Notes: generated by a model from the letters alone, not told the origin. Positions 22,971 to 34,495 are shown, counted from the first letter of the stretch. The stretch is DNA of 64,000 bases from Yponomeuta sedellus (GCA_934045075.1 OW203732.1:7217001-7281000), one strand, 5' to 3'. Program-made: numbers and translations.

Positions 22971-24491
22971 ATGGAGGAGCCACCAGACCCGGGGGGTACA
23001 GTCCCCCCGGTAGGTGAAAATATAACTGTTAGAAGTATTATGGACTCAAGTAATATGGATACGGATGCATCGGAGAGATCCGAAGGAAATAAGCGAAAGC
23101 GAACCAGAGCTACCCGTAAAATATGTAAGCATTGTAATAAGAAGAGAAAGCATCATAAAAATAAGGACGACAATAATGGTCAAAACTGTTCATGTGATAG
23201 CGACAACTGTATTAAAGATGATATACACCATGTTACTTTTACAAAATCCACAACATCCACAGCTAATATGGTTGTAGAACAGCCTTTTTCCCAGCAGCAG
23301 CCTCAGGTCGGCAGGACCCGTTACGAAGCAACTGATGTTCAGCCATTTACAATTCATGTTCAGAGGGATTCCGGAGATTCCTCCGCGACCACACTCCATC
23401 CTATATCCTTTGGTCAGTACCTGAAAAGGAGATGTTACAAAAATATTATAAATGGCAGTGCTAAGCGCTTAGGAAGAAACAAGTTGAGTTTATCTTTTTC
23501 CAACTACAACGACGCTAATGCGTTCCTATCAGACTCAGATTTAACTGAACAGAAGTTTAAAGCCTTCATTCCCACATTCAGTATTACTAGGATGGGTGTT
23601 GTTCGTGGAGTTCCCACTGAGTGGTCTCCCGAAGACATAATTGACAATATAGCATGCCCCATTGGATGTGGCAAGATCATCAAAGCTAGGCGGTTTAATT
23701 ACAAGGTCCATGGTCCGGTACCCGAGTGGAAGCCATCACAAACAGTAGTCCTTACCTTTGATGGTCAGGTACTACCCAAACGGGTTTTCTCTTGTTATAA
23801 CGCCCTTCCGGTGGAGCTGTATAGCTATCCGACTATACAATGTTTTAATTGTTGTAGGTTCGGTCACACAAAAATTAAGTGCAATTCCAAACCCCGATGT
23901 TACAAGTGTGGTCAAGACCACTCTGGCGATACTTGTAACACTGAGTGTGATGATGCTACTTGCCTTTCATGCAATGGTAACCATTTTGCGACAGATAAAG
24001 CATGCCCTGAGTATGAAAGACAAACGAGAATTAAGATTTACATGGCCCAAAACTGTACCTCATACTCTGAGGCAATTAAATTACACCCATCAGTAACCAA
24101 ATCCTTCCGTGAGGTTGCAGCATCTGCCCCTTCCTTCCATGCTCAACATCAAGCCATAGGCCCATCTACTCCAAAATCTCACAAAAAAACTGTATTTTTA
24201 AAGCCCCGTACGCCACCGAAAATAGGAAATGGATACGATCGGGCTGCACATCAGTCCCTTACAGCTGATTATAATGCCCCTTCTCCCTCAAATGGTTGCG
24301 CTCTTCCACAAAATCGGCCTGAATCAAATATTTTAGAAATTATCTCTGCGCTTATTAAAGCATTATCCCCTGTCGATTCCCGCAATTCACAACCGTCCAA
24401 CGTTGCCGCACTCCTCAATTTTATAAGTTCCCTATCTAACCATGGCCAATCAAACCAAGATTGTCCAGTGGAATTGCCGAAGTATCACTAG
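22971..24491 (+). CDS. LINE ORF1 (gag-like RNA-binding protein)
   Basis: Encodes the nucleic-acid-binding protein of the LINE, expected to bind element RNA and form the RNP used in target-primed reverse transcription. The open frame begins at an ATG at 22950; I prefer the ATG seven codons later (22971), because MEEPPDPGG is the usual start of such proteins. Numbering from 22950: a basic, Cys/His-rich N-terminal region (about 45-90), a central RNA-binding-like domain (about 155-290), then three CCHC-type zinc knuckles at about 298-311 (CFNCCRFGHTKIKC), 317-329 and 338-352, and a Ser/Pro-rich tail. The frame appears intact (513 codons from 22950). It overlaps the ORF2 start by 50 bases. Confidence 0.9.
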   Translation: MEEPPDPGGTVPPVGENITVRSIMDSSNMDTDASERSEGNKRKRTRATRKICKHCNKKRKHHKNKDDNNGQNCSCDSDNCIKDDIHHVTFTKSTTSTANMVVEQPFSQQQPQVGRTRYEATDVQPFTIHVQRDSGDSSATTLHPISFGQYLKRRCYKNIINGSAKRLGRNKLSLSFSNYNDANAFLSDSDLTEQKFKAFIPTFSITRMGVVRGVPTEWSPEDIIDNIACPIGCGKIIKARRFNYKVHGPVPEWKPSQTVVLTFDGQVLPKRVFSCYNALPVELYSYPTIQCFNCCRFGHTKIKCNSKPRCYKCGQDHSGDTCNTECDDATCLSCNGNHFATDKACPEYERQTRIKIYMAQNCTSYSEAIKLHPSVTKSFREVAASAPSFHAQHQAIGPSTPKSHKKTVFLKPRTPPKIGNGYDRAAHQSLTADYNAPSPSNGCALPQNRPESNILEIISALIKALSPVDSRNSQPSNVAALLNFISSLSNHGQSNQDCPVELPKYH

Positions 24492-27400
24492 CAAAAAGTC
24501 TGACTTAATTCATATTCTTAATAAACATAATCCAATTTCTATTGTTCTCTCTGAGACATGGCTAAAACCAGGTTCACTATTTCGAGTCCCTGGCTATGCC
24601 TGTCTTCGAGATGATAGAGATGATAGGTATGGTGGAGTTGCCATACTTATTAAAAACTCTATCTCCTATACTGCTGTCACCCTCCCATCTCACAGTGACG
24701 ACATATCTGTTGTCGCTGCTATTGTGAATAGTATCTGTATAGTCTCTTTATATTTTTCCAAGCCCAATGTAAATATCCTTTCAGATGTAAATAATATAAT
24801 TTCTGTACTACCTAAGCCCTTTTTGTTGACAGGAGATTTTAATTGCCAACACCAGTCGTGGGGAAGCTCTATATCATCCCACTATGGGACACAACTTCTA
24901 GACATAATTCATACACACAACCTTTGTATTCTAAATAATGGTTTACCAACTCGGATAACAAAGCCTAATGAGGGTATTAGTGCTCCAGACCTTTCAATTT
25001 GTACTCCTGATTTAGCCCTTACTCTATCTTGGACTCCCTTAACTCATGCATATGGTAGTGATCATTTCCCATTAATAATTTCGTTTCCCTTTCAAAATCC
25101 ATTAGCTTCAAAATACATTAACAAACCACGCATAAAACATAGAATTGGCAATGCTGATTGGAATAGTTATAGTCAATCTGTTGAACAAAAACTTGCAGAA
25201 TGCAAACCTGAATGTATTGATGATCCTGACATTTTTGCAAGAGTTTTGGTTGAAGCTGCAGACCAGACTTTCCCAATAAAAAATGGTGCTCCTGGCAGAA
25301 TTCCCTCTCCGCCTTGGTGGGATAGTGAATGCTCGGAGGCTGCAAAAAGGAGAAAAGAAGCTGAGAAAACATACTGTACGGCTATGACCCCTGCGAATTT
25401 CGACAAGTATTTAGAAGTCTCTCATGCTACTAAAAAACTTCTTAAAAAAAAGAAGTATGAAGGATGGCAAAGTTTTTGCTCATCTATCAGTCCTAACATT
25501 TCCGCAGCTGTTGTTTGGCAGAACATACGGCGTTTTCGATCAGCCTTTAATAGTTCCCCTCCTCCAAAAATTACACTCGACCTGGCTAATAAATTTATGG
25601 ATCACATGGCACCTCATTTTGTTCCAGAACAAAGTTCAACCCCCTCCATAGAGTCTAGTAGTAATAGAGCAAATTTTACCCCCTCCATAGAGTCTAGTAG
25701 TAATAAAGCTAATTTGAATTCCCCTTTTACATTAGATGAATTAAAAGGTGTACTCTCTCATGTAAAGGATTCTTCTCCTGGTGAAGATGGGATTCTATAC
25801 TCCTTCATTGTTAATCTTAATGATAATACACTTTTAACCTACCTTGAATTGATAAATTCCATTATGGTCTCAGGTAACATCCCTTTCTCATGGAAATCTC
25901 AGACCATTATCCCTATTTTAAAAACAAACAAGCCATCTAATGATCCTTCTTCTTGCCGCCCGATTGCACTGTCATCTGTTTTAGCAAAAATTGCTGAGCA
26001 TCTTGTTAAAATTCGCCTAGAGTGGTTTATTGAAAGCAATAATCTGTTATCTGCGTCACAGTATGGGTTTAGAAAGGGCAGGGGTACTCTGGACAGTTTA
26101 AGTATTGTAGTAACTGATATCCGTTTAGCTTTCACAAATAATGAATCAGTTCTTGCTGCTTTTCTGGACATCCGTTCAGCTTATGATAATGTTCTTGTCT
26201 CCGTTCTGAAACATAAACTTAATTTATTAAATGTGCCTTCTTTGTTAGTTAAATTTATAATAAATATTCTTTCTGAAAGGTCGATTAGTGTATATGGACA
26301 ACTCCATTTCTAGATTAGTTTGGAGAGGCCTTCCTCAAGGTTCGGTTCTTTCACCCCTTCTGTATAGCATTTATACTTACGATTTAGAATGTTCCCTTTG
26401 CAGCAAAGTAGAGGTTCTTCAGTATGCTGATGATCTGCTTTTGTATATATCCGGACATTCAATTGAGTCTATGAGCTCAACCATGACCTCCTTGTCTCTG
26501 CTTCAGCAATGGTTAACAAGTAATGGTTTAGAGCTTTCTGTTAACAAAAGCACTCTGGTTTTATTTTCTAGAATGAGAAAACCTCCGAATATCCTTGTAC
26601 AGTATGATCAATCTCCCATTCCTGTTAAAAAAGAAGTAAAGTTTTTAGGGGTTATTCTAGACTCTCAACTTACAGGACTTCCTCATTGTGAGTATATTTC
26701 AGCCAAATGTGAACGTCTTTTAAATATTATTAGAAGTCTTGCAGGGGTTTGGTGGGGTGCCCATCCTTTTTCGCTTAGGCTGATTTATAATGCACTTATA
26801 CGGAGTGTACTGGACTATGGAACCTTCTTGTTAGAGCCTGGTAGTGCTGCTGGTTTCCAGAAATTGGAAGGTATACAGTCGAAGGCACTTAGAATTATTT
26901 CAGGGGCTATGAAATCTTCACCAATATGTTGCTTACAGGTAGAGTGTGGTGAGCCACCACTTACCTTACGACGGCAATATTTGTCGGACAGATTCTTCAG
27001 CCGATGTCTACAACTTTTAAACCATCCCTTGCACAATAAACTTCGTAGGCTGTCAGAACTAGTCTCAAAATCGAAGTATTGGAGGCATAAAAGAAGTCCC
27101 TGCCTTGTTAAGAGTTACAACAAATTTAATTCTATTGAGGCTCCGATACAACAGTATAAATTGATGCCAATATTTCACTGTTCCTATGATTCTATAATTT
27201 TGTCGCCGAATATTAGACTTCAACTAGGTATATCTAAACAAGATGTCAACTGTCAAAATGAGTTCAATAACGTCTTGGACAATGAATTTCAGGGGTGGCA
27301 CACCATTTTCACAGATGCATCAAAACATCCTGATAGTTGCGTTGGAGTGGGTGTGTTTCATTCACAGTACAACATTGTGCAAAAAATTAAGCTGCCTCCT

Positions 27401-28159
27401 GAATCTTCGGTTTATACTGGAGAATGTTTTGGGTTGTTTAAAGCTATTGAATATATTCTTTTAACGGGTCTTAAGGAATCCATAATTTTTTCCGACTCGC
27501 TGAGTTCCCTTCAGGCTTTATCAAAATTCCCTTTTTATTCATTAAATCACCCAATAATTTTTAAAATTCGCAGTTTGTTAATTAATTGCAAATTGAGAAA
27601 TCTTTCTGTGATTTTTGCCTGGATACCATCTCACTCTGGAATAATAGGGAACGAGAGAGCTGACAGACTGGCTAATGAAGCTGTTGAATGTGGTGATATA
27701 TTTCCCTATTTTAATTACTCTTACGACCTGGGGTCTCTTCCTAGAGTTTATTTACAGGATTCCTGGAATAGGCTCTGGGAGGAAGATGTTTCCAAAGGCA
27801 AATTTTACCGGAACATCCAGCCCTGCATACCGGCGAGACCTTGGTTTTCTAGTGTCAAGTTTTGCAAGAGATCCACCTCTATCTTAATACGTTTAAGATT
27901 GGGTCACACATGCACTCCGACCCATCTTTCTAGGCTTGGCATCGTGCCGGATCCTGGCTGTGCCTGTGGCGCTGAACTGGGAGACGTAAATCATCTTCTT
28001 TTCTCCTGTCCAAATTATGATCATTCCTCTTTTTTCACTGCCCTTGTCTCCCTTCATGTTCCTTTCCCATCATCTGTGTCATGCCTTTTATTTAATTGTA
28101 ATGTAAAAATTTATCAATGTATAGTGGATTTCTTATGTACAAACAATTTAAAAATTTAG
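24442..28159 (+). pseudogene. LINE ORF2 (EN-RT-RNase H), one frameshift
   Basis: The replicase of the element. Frame 1 (24442-26313) carries the APE-type endonuclease (residues ~1-225: VQWNCRSI, SETWL, GDFNCQHQSWG, GSDHFPLI) and the first half of the reverse transcriptase (FLDIRSAYDNV). Frame 2 (26288-28159) resumes with LPQGSVLSPLLY, the catalytic box QYADDLLLY near 26420, then RNase H (FTDASK, E of GECFG, SDSLSSLQAL, NERADRLANE) and a C-terminal Cys/His motif (CACGAELGDVNHLLFSCP). The frames meet between about 26281 and 26313, so a single small indel disables the copy. The rest looks undamaged. Confidence 0.93.
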
Positions 28160-28373
28160 TATTAGTATTCATTTATTTGTGTAAGATATTATTTCCTTCC
28201 TAAGTATTTATGGTATAAGTATATAAGTATAAATATATTCTTGAACTGATTTTAATTCCTTTCCAAACGTGCATTCATTTCCTTGTAAATACTTAAAGTT
28301 TCCCTACCTTACTTGACACTGGCAAAAGCACAAACCGTGCAGTGCCACAGATATGAAAAAAAAAAAAAAAAAA

Positions 28374-28385
28374 AACTACATGAGC
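28374..28385. repeat. Right target-site duplication of the LINE
   Basis: AACTACATGAGC directly after the poly(A) tail. Confidence 0.85.
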
Positions 28386-28751
28386 CGTTTTGCGCACAAA
28401 TTTAGTGAATTTGTGCACTACATAGAAGGGGCTTGTAGAAGATTGTTGTGTTCTGTTGAACCATAGGCACTGTATTGAAGCACTAAAAGATGCAGGTTGA
28501 CTTTTAACACTATTTATTACTGATTCGAGCTTACAAAGTTTAGTCTTGATTTTATATTAATTTAAAGAACGAGAGCACACTTGTACGAAGCCATGTTGAA
28601 AGGGAAGAGAGCGAGAGAGACAGTCTGCGTATAGGAGACTGACGATCTCTATAACTGCGTTCCGAATTAAGGAAATATAATTTAGTAATACTAAACAGGG
28701 CTTATAGGCGTGGACATATAATAACAGCGATACGTCTGTCAAATTATGCTT
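28386..28751. other. No gene recognised
   Basis: Continuation of the pre-insertion locus. Nothing recognised. Confidence 0.45.
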
Positions 28752-29105
28752 GTTATCAACCCTTGTATGTCCCCACTGCTGGGGCACGGGTTTCTTCCTG
28801 CATCGCAGGAAGGTTAGGCCATACTCCATCACGGGGGCCAAGTCCGGGTTGGTGGAGGATTGTAAGGCAGTGGCAGGCCTTACTGTCAGAAGTTATCAAG
28901 CCGTCCATAAGGCCTCTGACGTGGCTTAACGACTGACATTATATGACAGCCGGCACCAACGGCTTAACGTACCTTACGAAGCGCTCGGAAAAATGCCACT
29001 AGCGGTAGTCACGGGACGCTCACCCATCCTGTACCTGACCGCGCCTGTTGTTGTTTAACCAAGTGATTGATTCCAATTACTCGGTTCGCCTAGGCCACGA
29101 GCGCA
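28752..29105 (-). repeat. 5S-derived SINE family A, near full length
   Basis: Antisense copy from TATCAACCCTTGTATGTCCC (tail) to CCTAGGCCACGAGCG (start of the head). The 5S-like head at 29010-29105 contains complements of GGATGGGTGA and AACAACAGGCGCGGTCAGG. It lies 270 bp from an opposite-strand copy (29375). Confidence 0.85.
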
Positions 29106-29374
29106 AAATTGCCGCTTGCTAGGCCGTAACTTTACTTTGCGTGAAAGTTTGATTTTTTTACTACTTCAAGGGGCCTACTCGATACCCCCCCCCCTCCCCC
29201 CACGCGTTTCCGAGATAAAGGGCCTGACAGACGGACAGGGGGCGCACAACAAAGAGCTTCTTTCAGGCTTCCGCTTTTAATTTTGAGATACGGAACCCCG
29301 AAAACATAAGAATTGACTGCGTTGATTAATCAGTGGTATTCTAGTACAGTGTAAATGTTGACGCGTTTTTAGCC
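29106..29374. other. Spacer between inverted 5S-A SINEs
   Basis: Contains a C-run (29186-29199) and a fragment AGATACGGAACCCCGAAAA of an insect repeat type. No gene. Confidence 0.4.
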
Positions 29375-29722
29375 AACTGAACTGGAACCGAGTGATTGTA
29401 ATCAACCACTTGGGTTAAGCAACAGGCGTGGTCAGTTGCTGGATGGGTGACTATCCCGTGACTACCGCTAGTGGCATTTTTTCCGAGCGATTCCGTGCTT
29501 CGCAAGGGATGTCAAGCCGTTGGTGTCGGCTGTCATGTAATTGCAGTGGTTGTCCATGTCAGAGGCCTTATGGGCGGCTTGATAACTTCTGACGGTAAGA
29601 CCCGCCACTGCCTCACAATTCTCCACCAACCCGGAAATGGACCCCGTGATGGAGTATGGGCTAACTATCTTGCGATTAAGGAAAAGACCCGTGCCCCAGC
29701 AGTGAGGACATACAAAGGGGTG
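29375..29722 (+). repeat. 5S-derived SINE family A
   Basis: Head ACCGAGTGATTGTAATCAACC, then TTAAGCAACAGGCGTGGTCAG and GGATGGGTGACTATCCCG (5S internal-promoter order). The body ends in CAGTGAGGACATACAAAGGG. The first ~15 bases of the head are lost. Confidence 0.85.
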
Positions 29723-30082
29723 TTTCAAAGGTTGACATGCTTCTCTGCAACCCTAGAAAATTCAAAAACTCAGGCCAGAACGCCTTATAAAACGAGTTTA
29801 AAAAACGGTGCTCTTCTAATTCGGACATAGAATCTTAGATCCAACAAGGCTCCTAACTCACAGCCAGCTCCTTAGGCAGCGTCTACATAGAAAGGACCTG
29901 GGACGGGGGAAAATACGCGTTTTGTGTAGAAAACGCGCCCTCGCCCCATCCCACATTCCCGAAAAACTAGGTACTTATTTTACCAGCGGACGAAAACTGT
30001 AAGAGGTTGATCGGTCACTGACTAAATGCATTGACTTTAGTATTTTTTTTACATTGCTTAGGTTTCTTTTGTATGCGTTGTA
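29723..30082. other. No gene recognised
   Basis: Nothing recognised. Confidence 0.45.
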
Positions 30083-30152
30083 GCCTAAAAACGTCCCACT
30101 CCAGGGCACAGGCTTTCTCTCAGAGAGAGAGTATGGACTTAATTACCACGCG
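30083..30152 (-). repeat. SINE-like family T5 fragment
   Basis: CGTCCCACTCCAGGGCACAGG, TTCTCTCAGAGAGAGAGTATG and TTAATTACCACGCG, as in the other T5 copies. Confidence 0.6.
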
Positions 30153-31449
30153 TTACTTTAAATTTAGGAAATATAAGGTAACTTCATGAAAATTTTTGAA
30201 ATCTAAAAATAACTTGATTCATAAAGTTTCAATAAAAAAACTTATCAACATTATTTACATTTATTTAATTATTTAAACAAATTGCTATAGTTTGTTTTTA
30301 TAATTTGATAGCAGACCTGTCAGTTGAAAACGATTCTCTTAGGGCTGAAATTATTACTTTCAACCCGCTCCCCTACTTCGAACCTACTTTCAGACTATGA
30401 GTTTTGAAAAAGCCTTTTGCGCGTCTTTTCCAAGCCCCTTCTGTGTGACCGCTAACTTAGAAACTACATTTTGTCGCGCGGACACTTCTGATTTACTGCG
30501 ACCTCACAGGAAATATTAAAATAGAATAAATTTTTCACACATCCACCGTCGTGGAAAATTAGCCGCTGTGCCGAATGGCTTAGGGCGGATATTGCAATGA
30601 GACCACATCGGATGCGGTCGTCTTCTATGGGAGCGGAAAGTGATATATACGCCTTTGCAACTTGTGGGACACAAAATTTATGAATGTTATATCCTAGTAC
30701 AGTTGGCTGAACCAACTGTATTGACAGAGTACAGTCGGGTTCACAAAGCCTTATTCTATTAAGGCTGCTTTTACTTCTGGCACCCCTCTCCCTTGCACCT
30801 TCTATTATTAAAAGGTGAGGAAAGGATAATGCTAAAGGATAAAGGTTGCTGAAACGTCAAAAATTAAAGTGAATAACGTTTTATCTAGTAAATAATGGTG
30901 ATTTGACCGGTTTAATATGTTACTAAATAAATGGAAGCCAAAATTAGAATAGTACATTTAACTTCGCAACTTCGCTTGCCGCGACCGTGGCCTAAATGTA
31001 TTTATTTTGTTCGTGTTTCAAATGACTTGGCAAGTTAAAGAGATGTAAACAAGACGTATTAGGGTGGGACCGGCGCTGTTTGTTGTGCAAATATTAATTT
31101 ATTTTCCATCAACGCTCGCCGGCAAAATGTAAATTGCATTAGAAAAACAATGTTTGCCATGTGGCTGCTCCAGCTCACTTCGCACGGACGACAGCACATC
31201 GCTCTTTACACCCTTGCACTTTACTCAATGGCGTTACGAACGACTTTACAATAAAAATCTAAAGCTTGACGTGCTGCCCACTGTACAGTGAAACAGCCCA
31301 AGCGGTTCTGCGGACCGTTTTAGTAATAAAAACTTTTAATTTAACTAAACATGTATGCACTTGAGCGAGCTTGAAAAAAAAACGTTAAGGTTGACCAGGT
31401 GTGGTCTGTACTAACGGGAAATTAATTGCGTACGAGTGTTTCTATTAAC
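30153..31449. other. Unique region, no recognised gene
   Basis: Positions 30950-31310 are GC-richer and not repeated in the window, with no long ORF. It may hold regulatory sequence, but nothing specific was identified. Confidence 0.35.
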
Positions 31450-31461
31450 ATTTCAGGTTTC

Positions 31462-32094
31462 ACTATTTTTATTTTTAATGCACTAACCCGCGCTAAGGAA
31501 CAAATTTAAAAACCTATTTAGAGGCTAAAAATTTCACCCATGCCGGGATTCGAACCCGCAACCTCTGGCTATCCGTGCCAGCGCTCTACCAATTGAGCCA
31601 ATGGGCGACTCACGGCATCAGTGAAATTTCAAACCTCTTTACACTATTCTCTGTATTACGTACAGGCAGCGACATCTGACTTAAGCAAATTGCATTACTT
31701 ACAGCCCCGACCACCTACTTTGCAGTTAGGTTTAACATCGGAACGATATCATTGTACCCACATGATTACACTATTTTTATTTTTAATGCACTAACCCGCG
31801 CTAAGGAACAAATTTAAAAACCTATTTAGAGGCTAAAAATTTCACCCATGCCGGGATTCGAACCCGCAACCTCTGGCTATAGTAGGTGGTCGGGGCTGTA
31901 AGTAATGCAATTTGCTTAAGTCAGATGTCGCTGCCTGTACGTGATACAGAGAATAGTGTAAAGAGGTTCGAAATTTCACTGATGCCGTGAGTCGCCCATT
32001 GGCTCAATTGGTAGAGCGCTGGCACGGATAGCCAGAGGTTGCGGGTTCGAATCCCGGCATGGGTGAAATTTTTAGCCTCTAAATAGGTTTTTAA
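31462..32094 (-). repeat. Composite T1 insertion (dimer plus inverted copy)
   Basis: Bounded by the single 12-bp direct repeat ATTTCAGGTTTC (31450-31461, 32095-32106). Inside: a full antisense T1 monomer of 306 bp (31462-31767), directly joined to a second antisense partial copy (31768-~31880), then a sense segment (~31881-32094). The tRNA-like body is clear at 31994-32065: GCCCATTGGCTCAATTGG (A-box region) and GGGTTCGAATCCC (B box), with a mostly paired acceptor stem. Confidence 0.85.
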
Positions 32095-32106
32095 ATTTCA
32101 GGTTTC

Positions 32107-32295
32107 GTTGATCAATGCGTTAGTCTGAATTTTTTTTTTCCACTTTCTTTTAATTTCGGGCGTTTAGACTTTATACTTATTTATTTACTTTATACTGTTT
32201 TTTACATTTATTAACGTTGTTTTCTTCTAAAAATTGGCTTAGCGTGGAAATCCACGAGTCCGTGTCTGGCCGCAGCACTTGTCGTGTTTTCATGG
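32107..32295. other. No gene recognised
   Basis: Short AT-rich spacer. Confidence 0.4.
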
Positions 32296-32471
32296 CCTCG
32301 TCTCGTCTCGTCTCGTCTCGTCTCGTCTCGTCTCGTCTCGTCTCGTCTCGTCTCGTCTCGTCTCGTCTCGTCTCGTCTCGTCTCGTCTCGTCTCGTCTCG
32401 TCTCGTCTCGTCTCGTCTCGTCTCGTCTCGTCTCGTCTCGTCTCGTCTCGTCTCGTCTCGTCTCGTCTCGT
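32296..32471. repeat. (TCTCG)n microsatellite
   Basis: About 35 perfect pentamers, then three TCTTA variants. The period of 5 gives open VSSRL-type frames in all three registers, which are not genes. Confidence 0.95.
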
Positions 32472-32859
32472 CTTATCTTATCTTAGCTCGGTCGGGCTAT
32501 ACTTATATATGTACGCGAAGACAGAGTGTGTCGAACATTCCGCTCAAGAGCGAGCAAACAAATTACATGGGGCGTGGGACAGGACGAAGCCTAAACAGAA
32601 AGGACGAAGCGAGGGCGCCAATTCTATACACAACACTTCGTATCTTATCCACGCTCCCGTCCGACATCCTTCAGTGTGTCCTTAGGTGCCTTCAGGCCTT
32701 AGTGTATTATACTAAGTGACTTTAACGAACACTCACACATTTGCATTAATAATGCAACACTATCAGCTGGCTACAGTAAGCTGGTCCATTTTCTCATTTT
32801 TTAAGTTCAGATCGCGATTCTATACCTACAATATAATTTTTCAATAGGTTAACTTTCTC
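32472..32859. other. No gene recognised
   Basis: Nothing recognised. Confidence 0.4.
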
Positions 32860-32904
32860 TTCCTACTCCTCGAAATGCAATGTATATAAAGTTCATTCAA
32901 AATA

Positions 32905-32985
32905 TGTCTGGAGAGATGTGATAAGGCCGCTGTCTATACTCTTTAGTTCTGAAATATCTGTGTAATTCCCTTTTTTATACACGAT
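32905..32985 (+). repeat. LINE 3'-tail remnant
   Basis: GGAGAGATGTGATAAGGCCGC resembles the hairpin tail at 36640 but its left stem is lost. Confidence 0.5.
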
Positions 32986-32997
32986 GAATAGATCTAC

Positions 32998-33125
32998 ATA
33001 CATACATAACCTCACGCCTGTATTCCAGTGGGGTAGGCGGAGACCAGGGAAGCGAAGGTGATCTGTTAGGATCGTGGCAAGTACGATCCTAACAGATCAC
33101 CTTCGCTTCATCAACGTTGAATAGA
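32998..33125 (-). pseudogene. LINE 3'-end fragment containing a snap-back hairpin
   Basis: Antisense of the LINE end CCTCTGGGATACAGGCGTGAGG-type, as at 41226-41300. It contains a perfect inverted repeat: arms 33049-33075 and 33083-33109 (27 bp), loop GGCAAGT. One arm lies in the orientation opposite to the surrounding LINE sequence. Confidence 0.8.
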
Positions 33126-33398
33126 TCTCTATAATAATGTATCTCTAAGTATAATTATTTATGGTGATAAGTATAATTGTAAATAAATAATATTCCCTTA
33201 AAAAAAACTTATGTATCTACAATGTGGTAAATAATTTTCAAAGCAACTGTACTTCCTTTCATGGTATCAAACACTCAACTTCTTGGCACAGTAGCTTCGT
33301 GGGTAGAAACCATATGCTTAACTTAATTCCCCTAACTTGGGATGACAGCAGAGAATCGTAGAACTACTAGCGCAGAAATATAGTCCGGACGTGCGAAG

Positions 33399-33762
33399 CG
33401 CTCGTGGCCTAGCAAACCGAGTAACTGGTATCAATCACTTGAGTCAAGAAACAACAGGCGCGGTCAGGTGCAGGATGGGTGACCGCCCCGTGAGTAACGC
33501 TAGTGGCTTTTTTTCCGAGCGCTTCCGTGCTTCGCAAGGCACGTTAAACCGTTGGTGCCGGCTGTCGTTTAATGGTAGCCGTTACATAAAGCCATGTCAG
33601 AGGCTTTATGGGCGGCTTGATAATTCAGACAGTAAGGCTCGCCGTTGTCTTACAATCCTCCACCAAGCCCGACTTGGCCCCCGTGGTGGAGTATGGCCAA
33701 ACCTTCCTGCGATACAGGAAGACACCCGTGCCCCAGCAATGGGGACATACAAGGGTTGATAT
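33399..33762 (+). repeat. Full-length 5S-derived SINE family A
   Basis: Starts CGCTCGTGGCCTAG and ends GGGTTGATAT. The head carries CAACAGGCGCGGTCAGGTGC and GGATGGGTGACCGCC, the latter nearly identical to the 5S C-box region. Flanked by the direct repeat CGTGCGAAG (33390-33398, 33763-33771). Confidence 0.87.
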
Positions 33763-33771
33763 CGTGCGAAG

Positions 33772-34489
33772 TAAAAAAGCGACAACTTATTTGTTAGAAC
33801 TTTTCAATAATGGATATCGGTACATGACTCGGTACATACCCCAAGTGCAGCTTTACTAACCCTTAACCAGACAGTGATATAAGTTCCCACCATAAATTTA
33901 ACTTTATCGCTTTAAAATAAAGTTAAAAAAATCGTACTAGCTCGGCTTGAAGAAGGATTAATAATAGAGTATACCTACAATGCATAGCAAAATATTATAA
34001 GTATTACAGTAAGAACAAAAAGTATATTTTATGTACTTATATTTAGATAAGGTTGTGTAAGAAAACATATTGTACTTTGGTCTGATGGAACTGACTTGAT
34101 TACATGGTGATCAAAGCCTCTAAATAAAAATAATTAAAACAAATATAAACCATTTAGATACAGTGGTCAAATAGAGCCATTATGAGAGCTGACGTCCGCT
34201 ATTTTGAATTAAATTCTATTCAAATATTTCGATTCATTATAAAAACACAATGTTTTAGGGATTGCATGGAGAAAAATCTGACAAATCAATCTACATTAAT
34301 ATATTCTTTTTAGTAGACTTTTTACTTAATAATTATGCATATCGAAAATGCAGTGGTTGTTCTACAGACTAATAATATAGTAACAGTCGTTTGATTGACA
34401 CTGTCGGTAGTCTGGTAACCAATCACATACCAATAACCCATGCAAATTTACACGGCACCTCGGCCTAATTCAATCTTTTCGGGAGATAC
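33772..34489. other. No gene recognised
   Basis: AT-rich. Nothing recognised. Confidence 0.45.
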
Positions 34490-34495
34490 CTACGA

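Larger units (their letters stand above)
22779..28375 (+). mobile_element. Nearly intact I/Jockey-group non-LTR retrotransposon
   Basis: A LINE of about 5.6 kb: 5' UTR (22779-22970), ORF1, ORF2 overlapping it by 50 bases, 3' UTR and a poly(A) tail (~28356-28373). It is flanked by the direct repeat AACTACATGAGC (22767-22778 and 28374-28385; the first two A's may belong to the tail). ORF2 has endonuclease, reverse transcriptase and RNase H. RNase H plus a zinc-knuckle ORF1 favours the I clade or a relative over typical Jockey, while the poly(A) tail also fits Jockey. A single frameshift and a perfect TSD imply recent insertion. Confidence 0.95.

Noticed and set aside
29471..29830. 119-codon ORF
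   Set aside because: Lies in the sense strand of a 5S-A SINE, where similar chance ORFs occur in every copy.
31994..32065. Functional tRNA gene
   Set aside because: A and B boxes and arms are good, but the sequence recurs in many T1 copies with TSDs, position 33 is C rather than T, and it lacks a clean terminator. It is a SINE body.
32217..32719. Three overlapping serine/arginine-rich ORFs
   Set aside because: Produced by the (TCTCG)n repeat. All three registers are open and the flanks show no coding signature.
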